Source: an uncultured Bacilli bacterium (GTDB lineage Bacteria; Bacillota_I; Bacilli_A; RF39; UBA660). From it: a DNA stretch of 64,000 bases. Within the stretch, counting starts at the first letter, position 1, and each line of letters opens with the position of its first letter. Of the stretch, positions 52,911-62,867 are shown one piece after another. Where the stretch lies: positions 189,820-253,819 of the forward strand of contig CAKPIT010000002.1 in assembly GCA_934162445.1 (NCBI GenBank). Direction: 5' to 3'. The translations under genes were made by a program, and so were the position numbers. The notes under the pieces are model-generated. The model had not been told where the DNA came from. It saw only the letters and a list, made by a program, of their open reading frames with translations, and made no database searches.

Positions 52911-55900
52911 ATGGATGAAAAGTTAGAAATGTTATTAAAAAGAATAGATCTTAGTAGTGATTATTATTCTTTTTTTGAGAATGGAGTTCTTGATAAGATT
53001 ATTGTTAATAAAACGAAAGAAAAGTTTTTGATTAAAATTACTATTGATAATTATTTACCACTAGAAGTTTTTGAAGAGATTAATAATAATAAACATTTAT
53101 TTGGAAAAGATGTTAGGTTTAGTTTTTCTGTTAGAAATCATGATGATAAATGTCTTTTGGATTATTATGAGGCATTACTTCTTGATTTAAAAAAACGAGG
53201 AGTTATAAAACTAGTAGATATTTACAAGGGATCATTAAAATTTGAAGATAATAGTTTAGTCCTTTTTGCTACTTCTAAAAAGGAAGAGGAGAGGCTTTTA
53301 GAGATTAGGGATGAGGTTAATAATTATTATAGTGCTTTAGGGTATACCAATTATATTGATGTTAAATTATGTGTTGATACAAAGATGGAAGAGGAAATAG
53401 AGAAGGAACTTAATGATACTTCTATTCCTAAGGCAGTTATTAAAGAGCCAAAGAAAGAGGAGAGGAAAAGGGTAAATAATAGAAAGACGGAAGAAGGGTG
53501 TATATTAGGTAGACATATAACTTCTAATCCTATTAAGATGGATTTATTACTTGGGGAAGATAATGATGTAACGGTTGAAGGTTATATTTTTGGAACTGAA
53601 TATTTTGAATCTAGTAAGAGTAATTTTAAGATTATTACTTTAAAGGTAACTGATGAAATTGATAGTATAGCTTGTAAGGTGTTTTGTAGAGAAAGTGATG
53701 AGTATCTTCGTCTTTGTAAGGAATTGAAAGTTGGTAAATGGTTTAAGATAAGGGGTTATACTAAGATTGATACTTTTTCACGGGATGAACTTGTGTTAAA
53801 TGTACGAGATATTGAGGAAGCAAATCATACTGTTTCTGAGGTTCAGGACTTGGAAGATGAAAAGAGAATTGAACTTCATGCTCATACGATGATGAGTCAG
53901 ATGGATGGGGTTGTTGATGAAGTTAAGTTAGTAAAGCAGGCTATTAAATTTGGACATAAGGCTATTGCTATTACTGATCATAATGGGGTACAAGCTTTTC
54001 CTCATGTATATAATACTGTTAAAAATTATAATAAAGGCAAAACGGGGGATGAAAGGTTTAAGACTTTATATGGGTGTGAACTTGTGATGGTTGATGATTC
54101 TGTAGATATTGTTGTTCGTCCTAATAATCATAAATTACTTGATGAAACTTATGTTGTTTTCGACTTTGAAACGACGGGGTTTAATGCTGGTGGTACTGAT
54201 TCGATTATCGAAATTGGGGCGGTTAAGATGAAGGGGGGCGTCATTTTAGAGCGATATGATGAACTTATTAATCCCGGAAGGCCACTTCCTGCTAAGATAA
54301 CGGATATTACTAATATTACGGATATGATGCTTGAGGATAAGGATAATGAAGAGAATGCTATTAAACGGTTTATTGCATGGTTTAAAGATTATCCAATGGT
54401 TGCTCATAATGCTAAGTTTGATGTTTCTTTCTTGGAGATGGCTTATAATAAATATAATTTAGGAGAATTTAAAAATCCGGTTATTGATACTTTGGAACTT
54501 TCGAGGACCCTTGATAATAATTATGCCCGTCATGGATTATCGGCAATTGTAAAAAGATATAATGTTCCTTGGGATGAGTCGGCGCATCATAGAGGTGATT
54601 ATGATGCGGAAGGGACTGCTTTGGTTCTTTATAAAATGCTTGAAAAGCTTGATAGTCGTAATATTGAAACGATGGATGCTTTATCAAAAATAGTGGCTAC
54701 TGATGAAATGTATAAGTATGGGGTTACTAATCATATTAATTTAATTGCGCTTAATAAAGTGGGACTTAAAAATCTTTTTAAATTGGTGTCTTTTGCTAAT
54801 ACTACTTATCTTTATAAAACGCCAAGAATTCCTCGAAGTATTGTTAATAAGTATCGTGAAGGTATTATTGTGGGTAGTGGTTGTTATGAAAGTGAAGTGT
54901 TTAAGCAAGCATCTAGTAAAAGTGAAGAGGAACTTTCTAATATAATTAGATTTTATGATTATGTGGAAGTGCAACCGGTGGAATGTTATTCACATTTGAT
55001 TGATACTAGTGATTTTGCCAATGAACTTCAAATTATTAGCAATCTTAAAAAAATTATTAATACAACAATTGAAGCGGGTAAATTAATTGTGGCAAGTGGT
55101 GATGTTCATCATTTATTACGGGAAGATAAAATTTATCGAGAAATTATTATTAATCAAAAAGTTCCGGGAGGAGGAAGACATCCTTTGGCAAGAGGGGGGA
55201 TTAAAAATATTCCTTCTAATCATTTTCGAACTACTAGAGAAATGCTTGATGATTTTTCATTCCTTGATGAGGATTTACGTAAATTATTAGTAATTGATAA
55301 TCCTAAAAAGATTGCGGATATGGCTTTAGAGCTTGAGGTTATTATTGAAACGGGTGGAATTCCTTTTTCTCCTAAAATTGATAAGAGTGTCGAGACGGTA
55401 ACGGATCTTGTATTTACTAAGGCTGCTTCAATGTATGGAGATCCTCTTCCTTATAATATTGAAGAGCGAATTAGTAAAGAGCTTTATGGTGATGGTATAT
55501 TTGAGGCTATTTCACTTGAGCTTAAACGTGAAGGAATTAGTGATGATGTTTTTGAGAAAACGCTTTATGCGACATTACATAAGACTTTGGTAGCGGGTTT
55601 TGATGAAGTTAAAAAGGTAATAAGAAATAACTTAAAAATAATGAATCCTGATAGTGATGAGGCTGAAATTGAAAAGATTATGCCTTCTAAATTAGGAGGA
55701 GTTATCGGTGGAGGATTCGATGTTATTTATTTGATTGCGCAAAAGCTTGTTAAACATTCTAACGATGATGGTTATATTGTTGGGTCAAGAGGATCTGTTG
55801 GTTCTAGTTTTGTGGCTACGATGATGGGAATAACGGAGGTTAATCCATTGCCGGCTCATTATTTGTGTCGAAATGAAAAGTGTAAGTGTTCATTTTTTGT

Positions 55901-57494
55901 GGATGAAAATAATGAACCTTATGGTAAAGATTATTCATCTGGGTATGATTTGCCAGATAAGAAGTGTCCAAAATGTGGAGAGATGATGGGGAAGGAAGGA
56001 CAAGATATGCCATTTGCAACATTCCTTGGTTTTAATGCGGATAAGGTTCCTGATATTGATCTTAACTTCTCGGGTGAATATCAATGGAAGGCTCATGAAT
56101 ATACAAAGGTTCTTTTTGGAGTTGATAATGTTTACCGGGCAGGAACTATTGGTACAGTGGCAGAAAAGACGGCTTTCGGTTATGTTAAAGGTTATTTTGA
56201 AGAGCATGGAATTGAAAATAAAAGAAGTGTAGAGGTTGAAAGATTGGCTCTTGGGTGTACAGGTGTTAAAAGAACCACGGGACAACATCCGGGAGGTATT
56301 GTTGTTATTCCGGGATATATGGATGTCTTTGATTTTACGCCTTTTCAGTATCCAGCGGATGATAATACTTCATTATGGCGAACCACACACTTTGATTATC
56401 ATGCTATTGATCAGGATGTATTAAAACTTGATATACTGGGTCACGATGATCCAACAGTACTTAGAATGTTACAAGATTTAAGTGGAATTGATATTACTAC
56501 TTTACCAATGGATGATAAAAATATCTTTTCAATTTTATCGAGTCCTAAAGTGTTAGGGGTTAGTGAAGAAGAAATAATGTGTCCAACCGGAACTTTGGGC
56601 TTACCAGAACTGGGAACTAGATTTGTTATTCAGATGCTTGTAGAGACAAGGCCTAGTACTTTTGGCGAATTAGTTAAAATATCAGGATTATCACATGGGA
56701 CTGATGTTTGGGCTGGTAATGCTAGTGAACTTATTAAAAATAATATTGTTCCGTTTAAAGATGTTATTGGGTGTCGTGATGATATTATGGTTAATTTAAT
56801 GAACTGGGGTATGAAACCAATCAGGGCTTTTAAAATTATGGAGCATGTTCGTAAAGGTAAGGCTACTAAGGAACCTGAAGTGTGGAAGGGTATGGTTGAA
56901 GAAATGAAGGAAGCAAAAGTTCCTGAATGGTATATTGAGTCTTGTCATAAAATTAAATACATGTTCCCTAAGGCTCATGCGTGTGCATATGTTATGAGTG
57001 CTCTTAGAATTGCATGGTTCAAAGTATATAAACCACTTTTATATTATGCTGCTTTTTTCTCAATAAGGGTTGATGATTTTGATATTGAAACGATGATTAA
57101 AGGTTATAGTTCAATTAAAGTTAGATATGAAGATTTACTTAGTAAAGGATTTGAAGTTACTAATAAAGAAAGTAATATTATTGATTCTTTACATATTGCT
57201 CTTGAAGCGACGGCGAGAGGAATTAAATTTGCGCCAATTAATTTGGAACTTAGTGAAGCTACAAAATTTATTTTAGATCCTAATCATGAGAATACATTAA
57301 TACCACCGTTTTCTACGATTGATGGTCTTGGTGATACGGTGGCTAAAACTATAATAGAAGAAAGAAGTAAACAGAACTTTTTAAGTAAGGAAGATTTACA
57401 AAAGAGAGGAAAAGTTTCTAAAACGCTTATTGATAAAATGGTTAATATGGGAATTATTGATTTACCAGATTCTAATCAATTAAGTTTATTTTAA
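52911..57494 (+). CDS. polC: DNA polymerase III PolC
   Basis: The Gram-positive replicative polymerase, 1527 aa. Domains in order: N-terminal region; OB fold (about 210-305, VTVEGYIFGTEYFE); PHP domain start IELHAHTMMSQMDGV and KAIAITDHNGVQAF; 3'-5' exonuclease YVVFDFETTGFNAGG ... IIEIGAV to HHRGDYDAEGTALVLYKML; PHP second half; palm with VGSRGSVGSSFVATMM and the catalytic PDIDLNFSGEYQ. A zinc site (CRNEKCKC ... KCPKCG) and the C-terminal HhH region follow (DGLGDTVAKTIIEE). The end SNQLSLF is the clamp-binding motif. It is longer than Bacillus PolC (1437), mostly at the N-terminus. ATG 52911 has gggggaag. Confidence 0.98.
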   Translation: MDEKLEMLLKRIDLSSDYYSFFENGVLDKIIVNKTKEKFLIKITIDNYLPLEVFEEINNNKHLFGKDVRFSFSVRNHDDKCLLDYYEALLLDLKKRGVIKLVDIYKGSLKFEDNSLVLFATSKKEEERLLEIRDEVNNYYSALGYTNYIDVKLCVDTKMEEEIEKELNDTSIPKAVIKEPKKEERKRVNNRKTEEGCILGRHITSNPIKMDLLLGEDNDVTVEGYIFGTEYFESSKSNFKIITLKVTDEIDSIACKVFCRESDEYLRLCKELKVGKWFKIRGYTKIDTFSRDELVLNVRDIEEANHTVSEVQDLEDEKRIELHAHTMMSQMDGVVDEVKLVKQAIKFGHKAIAITDHNGVQAFPHVYNTVKNYNKGKTGDERFKTLYGCELVMVDDSVDIVVRPNNHKLLDETYVVFDFETTGFNAGGTDSIIEIGAVKMKGGVILERYDELINPGRPLPAKITDITNITDMMLEDKDNEENAIKRFIAWFKDYPMVAHNAKFDVSFLEMAYNKYNLGEFKNPVIDTLELSRTLDNNYARHGLSAIVKRYNVPWDESAHHRGDYDAEGTALVLYKMLEKLDSRNIETMDALSKIVATDEMYKYGVTNHINLIALNKVGLKNLFKLVSFANTTYLYKTPRIPRSIVNKYREGIIVGSGCYESEVFKQASSKSEEELSNIIRFYDYVEVQPVECYSHLIDTSDFANELQIISNLKKIINTTIEAGKLIVASGDVHHLLREDKIYREIIINQKVPGGGRHPLARGGIKNIPSNHFRTTREMLDDFSFLDEDLRKLLVIDNPKKIADMALELEVIIETGGIPFSPKIDKSVETVTDLVFTKAASMYGDPLPYNIEERISKELYGDGIFEAISLELKREGISDDVFEKTLYATLHKTLVAGFDEVKKVIRNNLKIMNPDSDEAEIEKIMPSKLGGVIGGGFDVIYLIAQKLVKHSNDDGYIVGSRGSVGSSFVATMMGITEVNPLPAHYLCRNEKCKCSFFVDENNEPYGKDYSSGYDLPDKKCPKCGEMMGKEGQDMPFATFLGFNADKVPDIDLNFSGEYQWKAHEYTKVLFGVDNVYRAGTIGTVAEKTAFGYVKGYFEEHGIENKRSVEVERLALGCTGVKRTTGQHPGGIVVIPGYMDVFDFTPFQYPADDNTSLWRTTHFDYHAIDQDVLKLDILGHDDPTVLRMLQDLSGIDITTLPMDDKNIFSILSSPKVLGVSEEEIMCPTGTLGLPELGTRFVIQMLVETRPSTFGELVKISGLSHGTDVWAGNASELIKNNIVPFKDVIGCRDDIMVNLMNWGMKPIRAFKIMEHVRKGKATKEPEVWKGMVEEMKEAKVPEWYIESCHKIKYMFPKAHACAYVMSALRIAWFKVYKPLLYYAAFFSIRVDDFDIETMIKGYSSIKVRYEDLLSKGFEVTNKESNIIDSLHIALEATARGIKFAPINLELSEATKFILDPNHENTLIPPFSTIDGLGDTVAKTIIEERSKQNFLSKEDLQKRGKVSKTLIDKMVNMGIIDLPDSNQLSLF

Positions 57495-58059
57495 TGATGA
57501 ATGATTTGGTTGCTACAACTCTTTTGAAACTTGATAAGACTTATCCTTCTTGTGATAAGTCTTTGAAAAAGTTGGGGTTTAAAGTTACTAAAAATCAGGC
57601 TAATGAATTTAATTATCCTTTTAATCATTGCTTTGGAACGGTTAGTTTCATATATCAAGATGAAGATAAAGTAGTTTACTTATTTAAATGATAGTACATA
57701 TCGACAGTTTTTTACAACTAATCGTTGTAATTAGGGGAGATATTATCATATTTTTGAAGATGAAAAGATATTAGCGGGACCGGATCCCGGGTATTTTGTT
57801 AAGGATTTATCTTTTGCTAGAAAATTAATGGGTGATGGTTATATTGAACTTACTAGTCAGACGGCTTTTATGTATGGGGATGCTTTTTATAAATCTAGGC
57901 TTGATCTTCTTAGTTTTTTTGGAATCTAAGAAAAGTGATATTGACTATTATAATACAATTATTAACTCTTCTTTAGAGTATAAAAATAGTAGTGATCTTG
58001 ATAATTTAAATTTAGGGACAATAGATATCAAAAATATTTTAGAAAAACGTCAAAAATAA
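57494..58059 (+). pseudogene. Decayed gene downstream of polC (frameshifts and stop)
   Basis: Three reading frames continue one another. They are MMNDLVATTLL to VVYLFK (57494-57691); then STYRQFFTTNRCN, a TAG at 57732, and GRYYHIFEDEKILAGPDPGY to DLLSFFGI; and from about 57925 ESKKSDIDYYNTII to KNILEKRQK (end 58059). It needs two frame changes and one stop readthrough, so it is a pseudogene of about 185 codons, or the base calls are poor here. Its ATG overlaps the polC stop (taatg). No family was recognised. There is a weak hairpin with T-rich end at 58044-58077. Confidence 0.6.
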
Positions 58060-58104
58060 AGACGCTTTTTCTTTTTTATGATATACTTTATGTAGGAGGA
58101 ATTA

Positions 58105-58827
58105 ATGGAAAAGATAGATATAAGTAAGGTTAATTACATACAATATGGTAGTGGTGATGATATTATTTTACTTCATGGTTGGGGACAGAATATTCAAATG
58201 ATGCAGCCACTTGGAGATTTACTATGCAATAAGTTTCGAATTACAATTCTTGATTTTCCGGGATACGGTAATAGTGAAGAGCCAGATGAAGTCTTAGGGG
58301 TTAAAGATTATGCTATGATTGTTCATGAGTTAGCTTTAAAACTTAAAATTAAAAAGCCAACATTAATAGGACATTCCTTTGGAGGAAGAGTTGCTATTTG
58401 TTATGGAGCTCTTTATGAAGTTAATAAAATTGTATTATTTGGAGCCCCTTGTGTTAGAGTTAAAAAAGGCTTAACATTAAAAGAAAAAATACTTAAAAAA
58501 GCAAAAACTTTACCGGGAATGGGAAGAATTGCTGAGATTGCTAAAAATTATATTGGGTCAACAGATTATAAGCAAGCATCACCTAAAATGCGGGAGATAC
58601 TTGTTAAAACAGTTAATGAAGACTTATCAGATTATGCTAAAAAAATAAAGGCACCAACATTACTCATTTGGGGTGAAGATGATGAAGCGGCACCATTAGA
58701 AGAAGCGAGATTGTTGGAAAAATTATTGACTGATGGAGCACTAATTGTTTTACCCGGAACACATTATTGTTATTTAGAAAATTTATATCAAGTAAAGAAT
58801 ATAATCGTTAATTTTATGGAGGGATAA
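58105..58827 (+). CDS. Alpha/beta hydrolase
   Basis: 240 aa with the hydrolase fold: oxyanion loop LLHGWGQNIQMM, nucleophile elbow TLIGHSFGGRVAIC (Ser), acid in LIWGEDDEAAP, and His in LPGTHYCYL. Substrate unknown. The RBS is taggagg. It lies 3 bp before the murF-like gene; several such enzymes act in lipid or menaquinone metabolism, but none is indicated here. Confidence 0.88.
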   Translation: MEKIDISKVNYIQYGSGDDIILLHGWGQNIQMMQPLGDLLCNKFRITILDFPGYGNSEEPDEVLGVKDYAMIVHELALKLKIKKPTLIGHSFGGRVAICYGALYEVNKIVLFGAPCVRVKKGLTLKEKILKKAKTLPGMGRIAEIAKNYIGSTDYKQASPKMREILVKTVNEDLSDYAKKIKAPTLLIWGEDDEAAPLEEARLLEKLLTDGALIVLPGTHYCYLENLYQVKNIIVNFMEG

Positions 58828-58830
58828 ATT

Positions 58831-60450
58831 ATGTTAGAATTATTAATAATTTTTATAGCTTTAGTATTTTTAATTATTAAATCTAAAAAAAGTTTACATA
58901 TGTTACAACAAAATTTATATAATGAAAATAATCGATATATTAAATGGGTCATAAATAATAGTGATAACTTTTTTTCATTAGAGTTACTAGTAGTTTTATT
59001 AGTAGCTATTAGTAATGTTTTTCTTTTGAAGAAAGAACTTGTAATGACTTTGATAAATATTTTAGTAATAGTTATTTACTTAATATATGGTTATTCATAT
59101 AAAAATAAATTAAATAAAGAACAAGTTAAGAAGCCACTTGTAGTTACGGATAGAATTAAAAGACTAATTGGAACCTTGTTTATTATTTATTTAATACCAT
59201 TAGTATTCTTATATATATATAGAAATAATTTGGTTATTAGTCATTTTATAGTCTTTATTTTTGTTCTTATGGTTTATTTAGATACTTTAATATTATTGGT
59301 GGCTAACTTTATTAATAAATATACTGTAGAAAAGTATGTATATCATCATTTTAAAAGTATGGCGGTTCGTAAGTTAAAAAGTATGAATAATTTAAAAGTT
59401 ATAGGAGTTACAGGTAGTTATGGTAAGACTAGTAGTAAAAATATTCTTTCAGATATTTTAAATATTAAATATACAACATTACCAACTCCTAAGAATTTAA
59501 ATACACCATATGGATTAATTATGACAATTAATAATTATTTGGATAAGTTTACCGATATTTTTATTGCTGAAATGGGAGCTTATGTTCCACATGAAATTAA
59601 AGAGTTATGTGATTTAGTACATCCTAAATATGGTATTTTAACAAGAATTGGAACGGCACATTTAGAAACATTTGGATCTTTAGAAAATATTCAAAAGACT
59701 AAATTCGAACTTATTGAATCATTGCCTCTTGATGGAATTGGGGTTTTAAATAAAGATGATCCAAAACAAGTAAGTTATAAACTTAAAAACAAATGTAAGA
59801 TTCTTTGGATTGGTATTGATGATAAAGATGTTGATGTTAGAGCGACTGATATAAAGTGTTCTAATACTGGAATGAGTTTTAATGTTACTTTTAAAAATGA
59901 TAAGAAAAAATATCTTTTTGAAACGAAATTGTTAGGTAAACATAATGTTTATAATATTTTGGCTTCAATAGCTTTAGGACGGGAATTTGGTATTGATATT
60001 TTAAAGCTTCAACAGGCGGTTAGAGGAGTGAAAGCAGTTCCTCATCGTTTAGAGCTTAAAAAACTTGGTTATTTCTATCAAATTGATGATGCTTATAATT
60101 CTAATCCAGTGGGGGCGTTGAATGCTTTGGAAGTTCTTAAAACGATGCCGGGAGTGAAGGTTGTAGTAACACCCGGAATGGTAGAGCTTGGTAGTAAGGA
60201 AGATGAAATCAATAAAGAGTTTGGTAAACAAATTGCTACTATTCCTGATGCTGACTTTGTTTTATTAATTGGTAAGAAGAAAACGCTTCCAATTAAAGAA
60301 GGACTTTTAGAAAATGGATATCCTGTAGATAAAATTGTGGTTTACAATGATGTTACAGAAGCATATAATTTTATAAGGGGTATTAAAACCAAAAAGGAAA
60401 TCTATGCTCTTTTTGAGAATGATTTACCAGATACATATAATGAAAAATAG
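58831..60450 (+). CDS. murF: MurF-type ligase with five N-terminal TM helices
   Basis: A 539-aa protein. Residues 1-175 form five hydrophobic helices. From about 195 there is a Mur ligase centre with P-loop VIGVTGSYGKTSSKN, then TPKNLNTPYGL, IFIAEMGAYVP and the C-terminal MurF signature DDAYNSNPVGALNALEVL followed by GMVELGSKEDEIN. MurF adds D-Ala-D-Ala to UDP-MurNAc-tripeptide. The usual N-terminal UDP-binding domain is not seen; a membrane part replaces it. The next gene is ddl, which makes its substrate, so the call is strong. The reason for membrane attachment is unknown. Confidence 0.9.
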   Translation: MLELLIIFIALVFLIIKSKKSLHMLQQNLYNENNRYIKWVINNSDNFFSLELLVVLLVAISNVFLLKKELVMTLINILVIVIYLIYGYSYKNKLNKEQVKKPLVVTDRIKRLIGTLFIIYLIPLVFLYIYRNNLVISHFIVFIFVLMVYLDTLILLVANFINKYTVEKYVYHHFKSMAVRKLKSMNNLKVIGVTGSYGKTSSKNILSDILNIKYTTLPTPKNLNTPYGLIMTINNYLDKFTDIFIAEMGAYVPHEIKELCDLVHPKYGILTRIGTAHLETFGSLENIQKTKFELIESLPLDGIGVLNKDDPKQVSYKLKNKCKILWIGIDDKDVDVRATDIKCSNTGMSFNVTFKNDKKKYLFETKLLGKHNVYNILASIALGREFGIDILKLQQAVRGVKAVPHRLELKKLGYFYQIDDAYNSNPVGALNALEVLKTMPGVKVVVTPGMVELGSKEDEINKEFGKQIATIPDADFVLLIGKKKTLPIKEGLLENGYPVDKIVVYNDVTEAYNFIRGIKTKKEIYALFENDLPDTYNEK

Positions 60451-60459
60451 GAGGATATT

Positions 60460-61680
60460 ATGAAAATTAAATTAGGTGTTATTTTTGGGGGAGAGAGTGT
60501 TGAACATGAAGTTAGTATTATTTCAGCTATTCAAGCAATCAATAAGATTGATCAAGAAAAATATGAAATAGTACCAATATATGTTACTAAAACTGGTGAG
60601 TGGTATACAGGAAGTATGCTTACTGATGTTGAAATTTATCAAGATTTAGGATTGATTAAAAAGTATGCTACTAATGTTGTTTTATACAAAAAAGATAATG
60701 AATTTGTATTACAAAGTAAAGGATTATTTAAAAGAGTAGTTAATACAATTGATGTTGCTTTTCCAATTGTTCATGGTACTAATGTTGAGGATGGTGTGTT
60801 ACAAGGATATTTACAAACTGTAGGAATTCCATATGTTGGACCTAATGTTTATGCTGGTGTTGTAGGACAAGATAAAGCTTATATGCGTGATATTTTTAAG
60901 GCTAATGATATAAGTATTCCTCTTTATACACATTTTTATGATTCTGATTATAAAGATGATCAAGATAAAATTATTAAACAAGTTGAAACTTTAAAGTATC
61001 CTGTAATTGTTAAACCAGCTACTACAGGTAGTAGTGTAGGAATTGCAATTGCTAATAATCGAGATGAACTTATTGAGGCTATTGATGATGCTATTAGTTA
61101 TGATAGTAAGATTGTAGTTGAAGAAGTGATTAAAAACTTAATGGAAGTTAATATTTCAGTTTTAGGTAATCATGAAAATCAAGAATGTAGTGTTATTGAA
61201 GAAGTATTATCTAAAAATGCATTCTTAACTTTTGATGATAAATATTTAGGTAGTAGTAAAGTTAAGGGTAAATTAGGAGCTAAGTTAACACCTTTAAAAG
61301 GATCTAAGGGAATGGCTTCAGCTGATAGAAAGATTCCTGCTGATATTACTAATAAGATGCAAAAAGAAGTTGAAGAATTAGCATTAAAAACCTTTAAAGT
61401 ACTTGGTAATAGTGGTGTAGCTAGAATCGATATGTTAGTTGATACTAAAGCTAAAAAAGTTTATGTTAATGAAATTAATTCAATTCCTGGTTCTCTTGCA
61501 TTCTATTTATGGGAACCAAAAGGAAAGAGTTATACTGAACTTTTAGATGATATGGTTAATATTGCTATTAAAGATTATAAGAAAAGACAAGCAAAGACTT
61601 ATTCATTTGATTCAAATATTTTAGCTGGTTTTGCTAAAAATGGATTAAAAGGAATGAAGGGCAAGTTACAAAGTAAATAA
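60460..61680 (+). CDS. ddl: D-alanine-D-alanine ligase
   Basis: An ATP-grasp enzyme joining two D-Ala. EHEVSIISAIQAINKI begins it, then AFPIVHGTNVEDGVLQG, ATP-binding YPVIVKPATTGSSVGIAI, and metal site VYVNEINSIPGSLAFYLWE. It is 406 aa (usual 350-370), with a longer middle (KGKLGAKLTPLKGSKGMASA). The NEINSIPGSLAFYLWEP end differs from the common NTLPGFT form but recurs in Firmicutes homologues. It follows murF by 9 bp, RBS aggagg. D-Ala rather than D-Lac specificity was not tested. Confidence 0.93.
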   Translation: MKIKLGVIFGGESVEHEVSIISAIQAINKIDQEKYEIVPIYVTKTGEWYTGSMLTDVEIYQDLGLIKKYATNVVLYKKDNEFVLQSKGLFKRVVNTIDVAFPIVHGTNVEDGVLQGYLQTVGIPYVGPNVYAGVVGQDKAYMRDIFKANDISIPLYTHFYDSDYKDDQDKIIKQVETLKYPVIVKPATTGSSVGIAIANNRDELIEAIDDAISYDSKIVVEEVIKNLMEVNISVLGNHENQECSVIEEVLSKNAFLTFDDKYLGSSKVKGKLGAKLTPLKGSKGMASADRKIPADITNKMQKEVEELALKTFKVLGNSGVARIDMLVDTKAKKVYVNEINSIPGSLAFYLWEPKGKSYTELLDDMVNIAIKDYKKRQAKTYSFDSNILAGFAKNGLKGMKGKLQSK

Positions 61681-61687
61681 TAAAATT

Positions 61688-61712
61688 AGGAGATGGTTAG
61701 TCTCCTTTTTTG
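61688..61712 (+). terminator. Terminator of murF-ddl
   Basis: aggaga / tctcct stem with tggttag loop, then six T. It overlaps the end of the convergent glycosyltransferase gene. Confidence 0.8.
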
Positions 61713-62791
61713 ATGGTTAATTTTTCTTTAATTAATTTTTGATTATTTTTAAGTCTTAGATTATCTTTATTGATGGTTAGGGCTTTGTTGACACAAGTTA
61801 AAGCAATTTCATATTCTTGTTTATTATAATAAGCGATGCTTAATAAATCATAAGGGGTTTCGTTATAGCTAAAGGGTTCATTTATGTAGGTTTTAGGGTT
61901 TTCTTTAATATCTAAAGCTTTATTGATATAGTTAATTAAATTGTTGTTATCATTTATAGTGTAATATAAAAGAGCCATTTCCATATAAGGATCTTTTAAA
62001 TATGGGGCTTCAGTTATGGCTTTTTCTAACCATAGTTTCGCTTCATCATATCTTTTTAAAATTTTATAACATCTACCAATGAAACGCATTGAGGCACAAC
62101 GTTCATCTTTCCATGTAGCATTTTTTAATGATAAATGTTTGATTAAGGTATCAATGGCTTCTTGATATTTTTGGTGATACATATATTCACGACCTAAGTA
62201 GTGCATATTACGATCATTGTTAGGATCTTCTTTAACAGATAATTCTAAAAGAGGAAGGTAGCTAGATCTTGATTTAGTGCTATCAGGGAAATGATTTAAA
62301 ACAATGTTATCAGTTATTTGATAATTTTCTTTACCATTATAGGTTAGGATTTCATGAACAGGATAAATCCATTTATAGCCTTTCTTTTTATGGATTTTTT
62401 CATAATAAAAGCTAATAATTGGTTTTTTATTCTTATCAAGACTCCAGTTATAAATGTAACGAAGTCTAGTTGTATCTTTTTGCCATGCTTGTTCAAGATG
62501 GTGACGCCAATTTTTGGTGAAAACTTCATCTAGGTCAGTACAAACACAAATATCACAGTCATCAGGGACTAAGTTTAAAGAAAGATTTCTGGCGACATCA
62601 AAGCGCCATGGAGTAATTTTTTTACTTGTTACATGAACGCCTTTTTCTTTTAATAATTTAACGGTATTGTCAGTAGAACCAGTGTCTAAGACATAGATTT
62701 CATCTGCTTCTTTCATAGAATTATACCATCTTGTTACAAACTTTTCTTCATTTAAAGAAATAGCATAGACACAAACTTTATATTTATTCAT
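61697..62791 (-). CDS. Family 2 glycosyltransferase with TPR repeats
   Basis: 364 aa. The GT2 domain (1-130) has CVYAISLNEEKFVTRW, IYVLDTGSTDNTVKLLKEKG and CVCTDLDEVF (the D-x-D-type site). The second half (about 180-355) carries TPR-like helices (YHQKYQEAIDTLIKHL, YDEAKLWLEKAI, EYEIALTCVNKALTINKDN). Such fusions make surface or intracellular glycans; sugar and acceptor are unknown. It is cytoplasmic by sequence and is a single gene. Confidence 0.85.
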   Translation of the reverse strand: MNKYKVCVYAISLNEEKFVTRWYNSMKEADEIYVLDTGSTDNTVKLLKEKGVHVTSKKITPWRFDVARNLSLNLVPDDCDICVCTDLDEVFTKNWRHHLEQAWQKDTTRLRYIYNWSLDKNKKPIISFYYEKIHKKKGYKWIYPVHEILTYNGKENYQITDNIVLNHFPDSTKSRSSYLPLLELSVKEDPNNDRNMHYLGREYMYHQKYQEAIDTLIKHLSLKNATWKDERCASMRFIGRCYKILKRYDEAKLWLEKAITEAPYLKDPYMEMALLYYTINDNNNLINYINKALDIKENPKTYINEPFSYNETPYDLLSIAYYNKQEYEIALTCVNKALTINKDNLRLKNNQKLIKEKLTIKKGD

Positions 62792-62867
62792 ATATAAAAC
62801 ACCTCAATACAGTGTATGCTTTTTTAATAAAAAAATAAATGTTACATATAATAATAGGGGATGATAT

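Noticed and set aside
55935..56288. Antisense ORF of 117 codons in polC
   Set aside because: It lies opposite the conserved palm domain, has no RBS and no family resemblance; it is a shadow of the polC codons.
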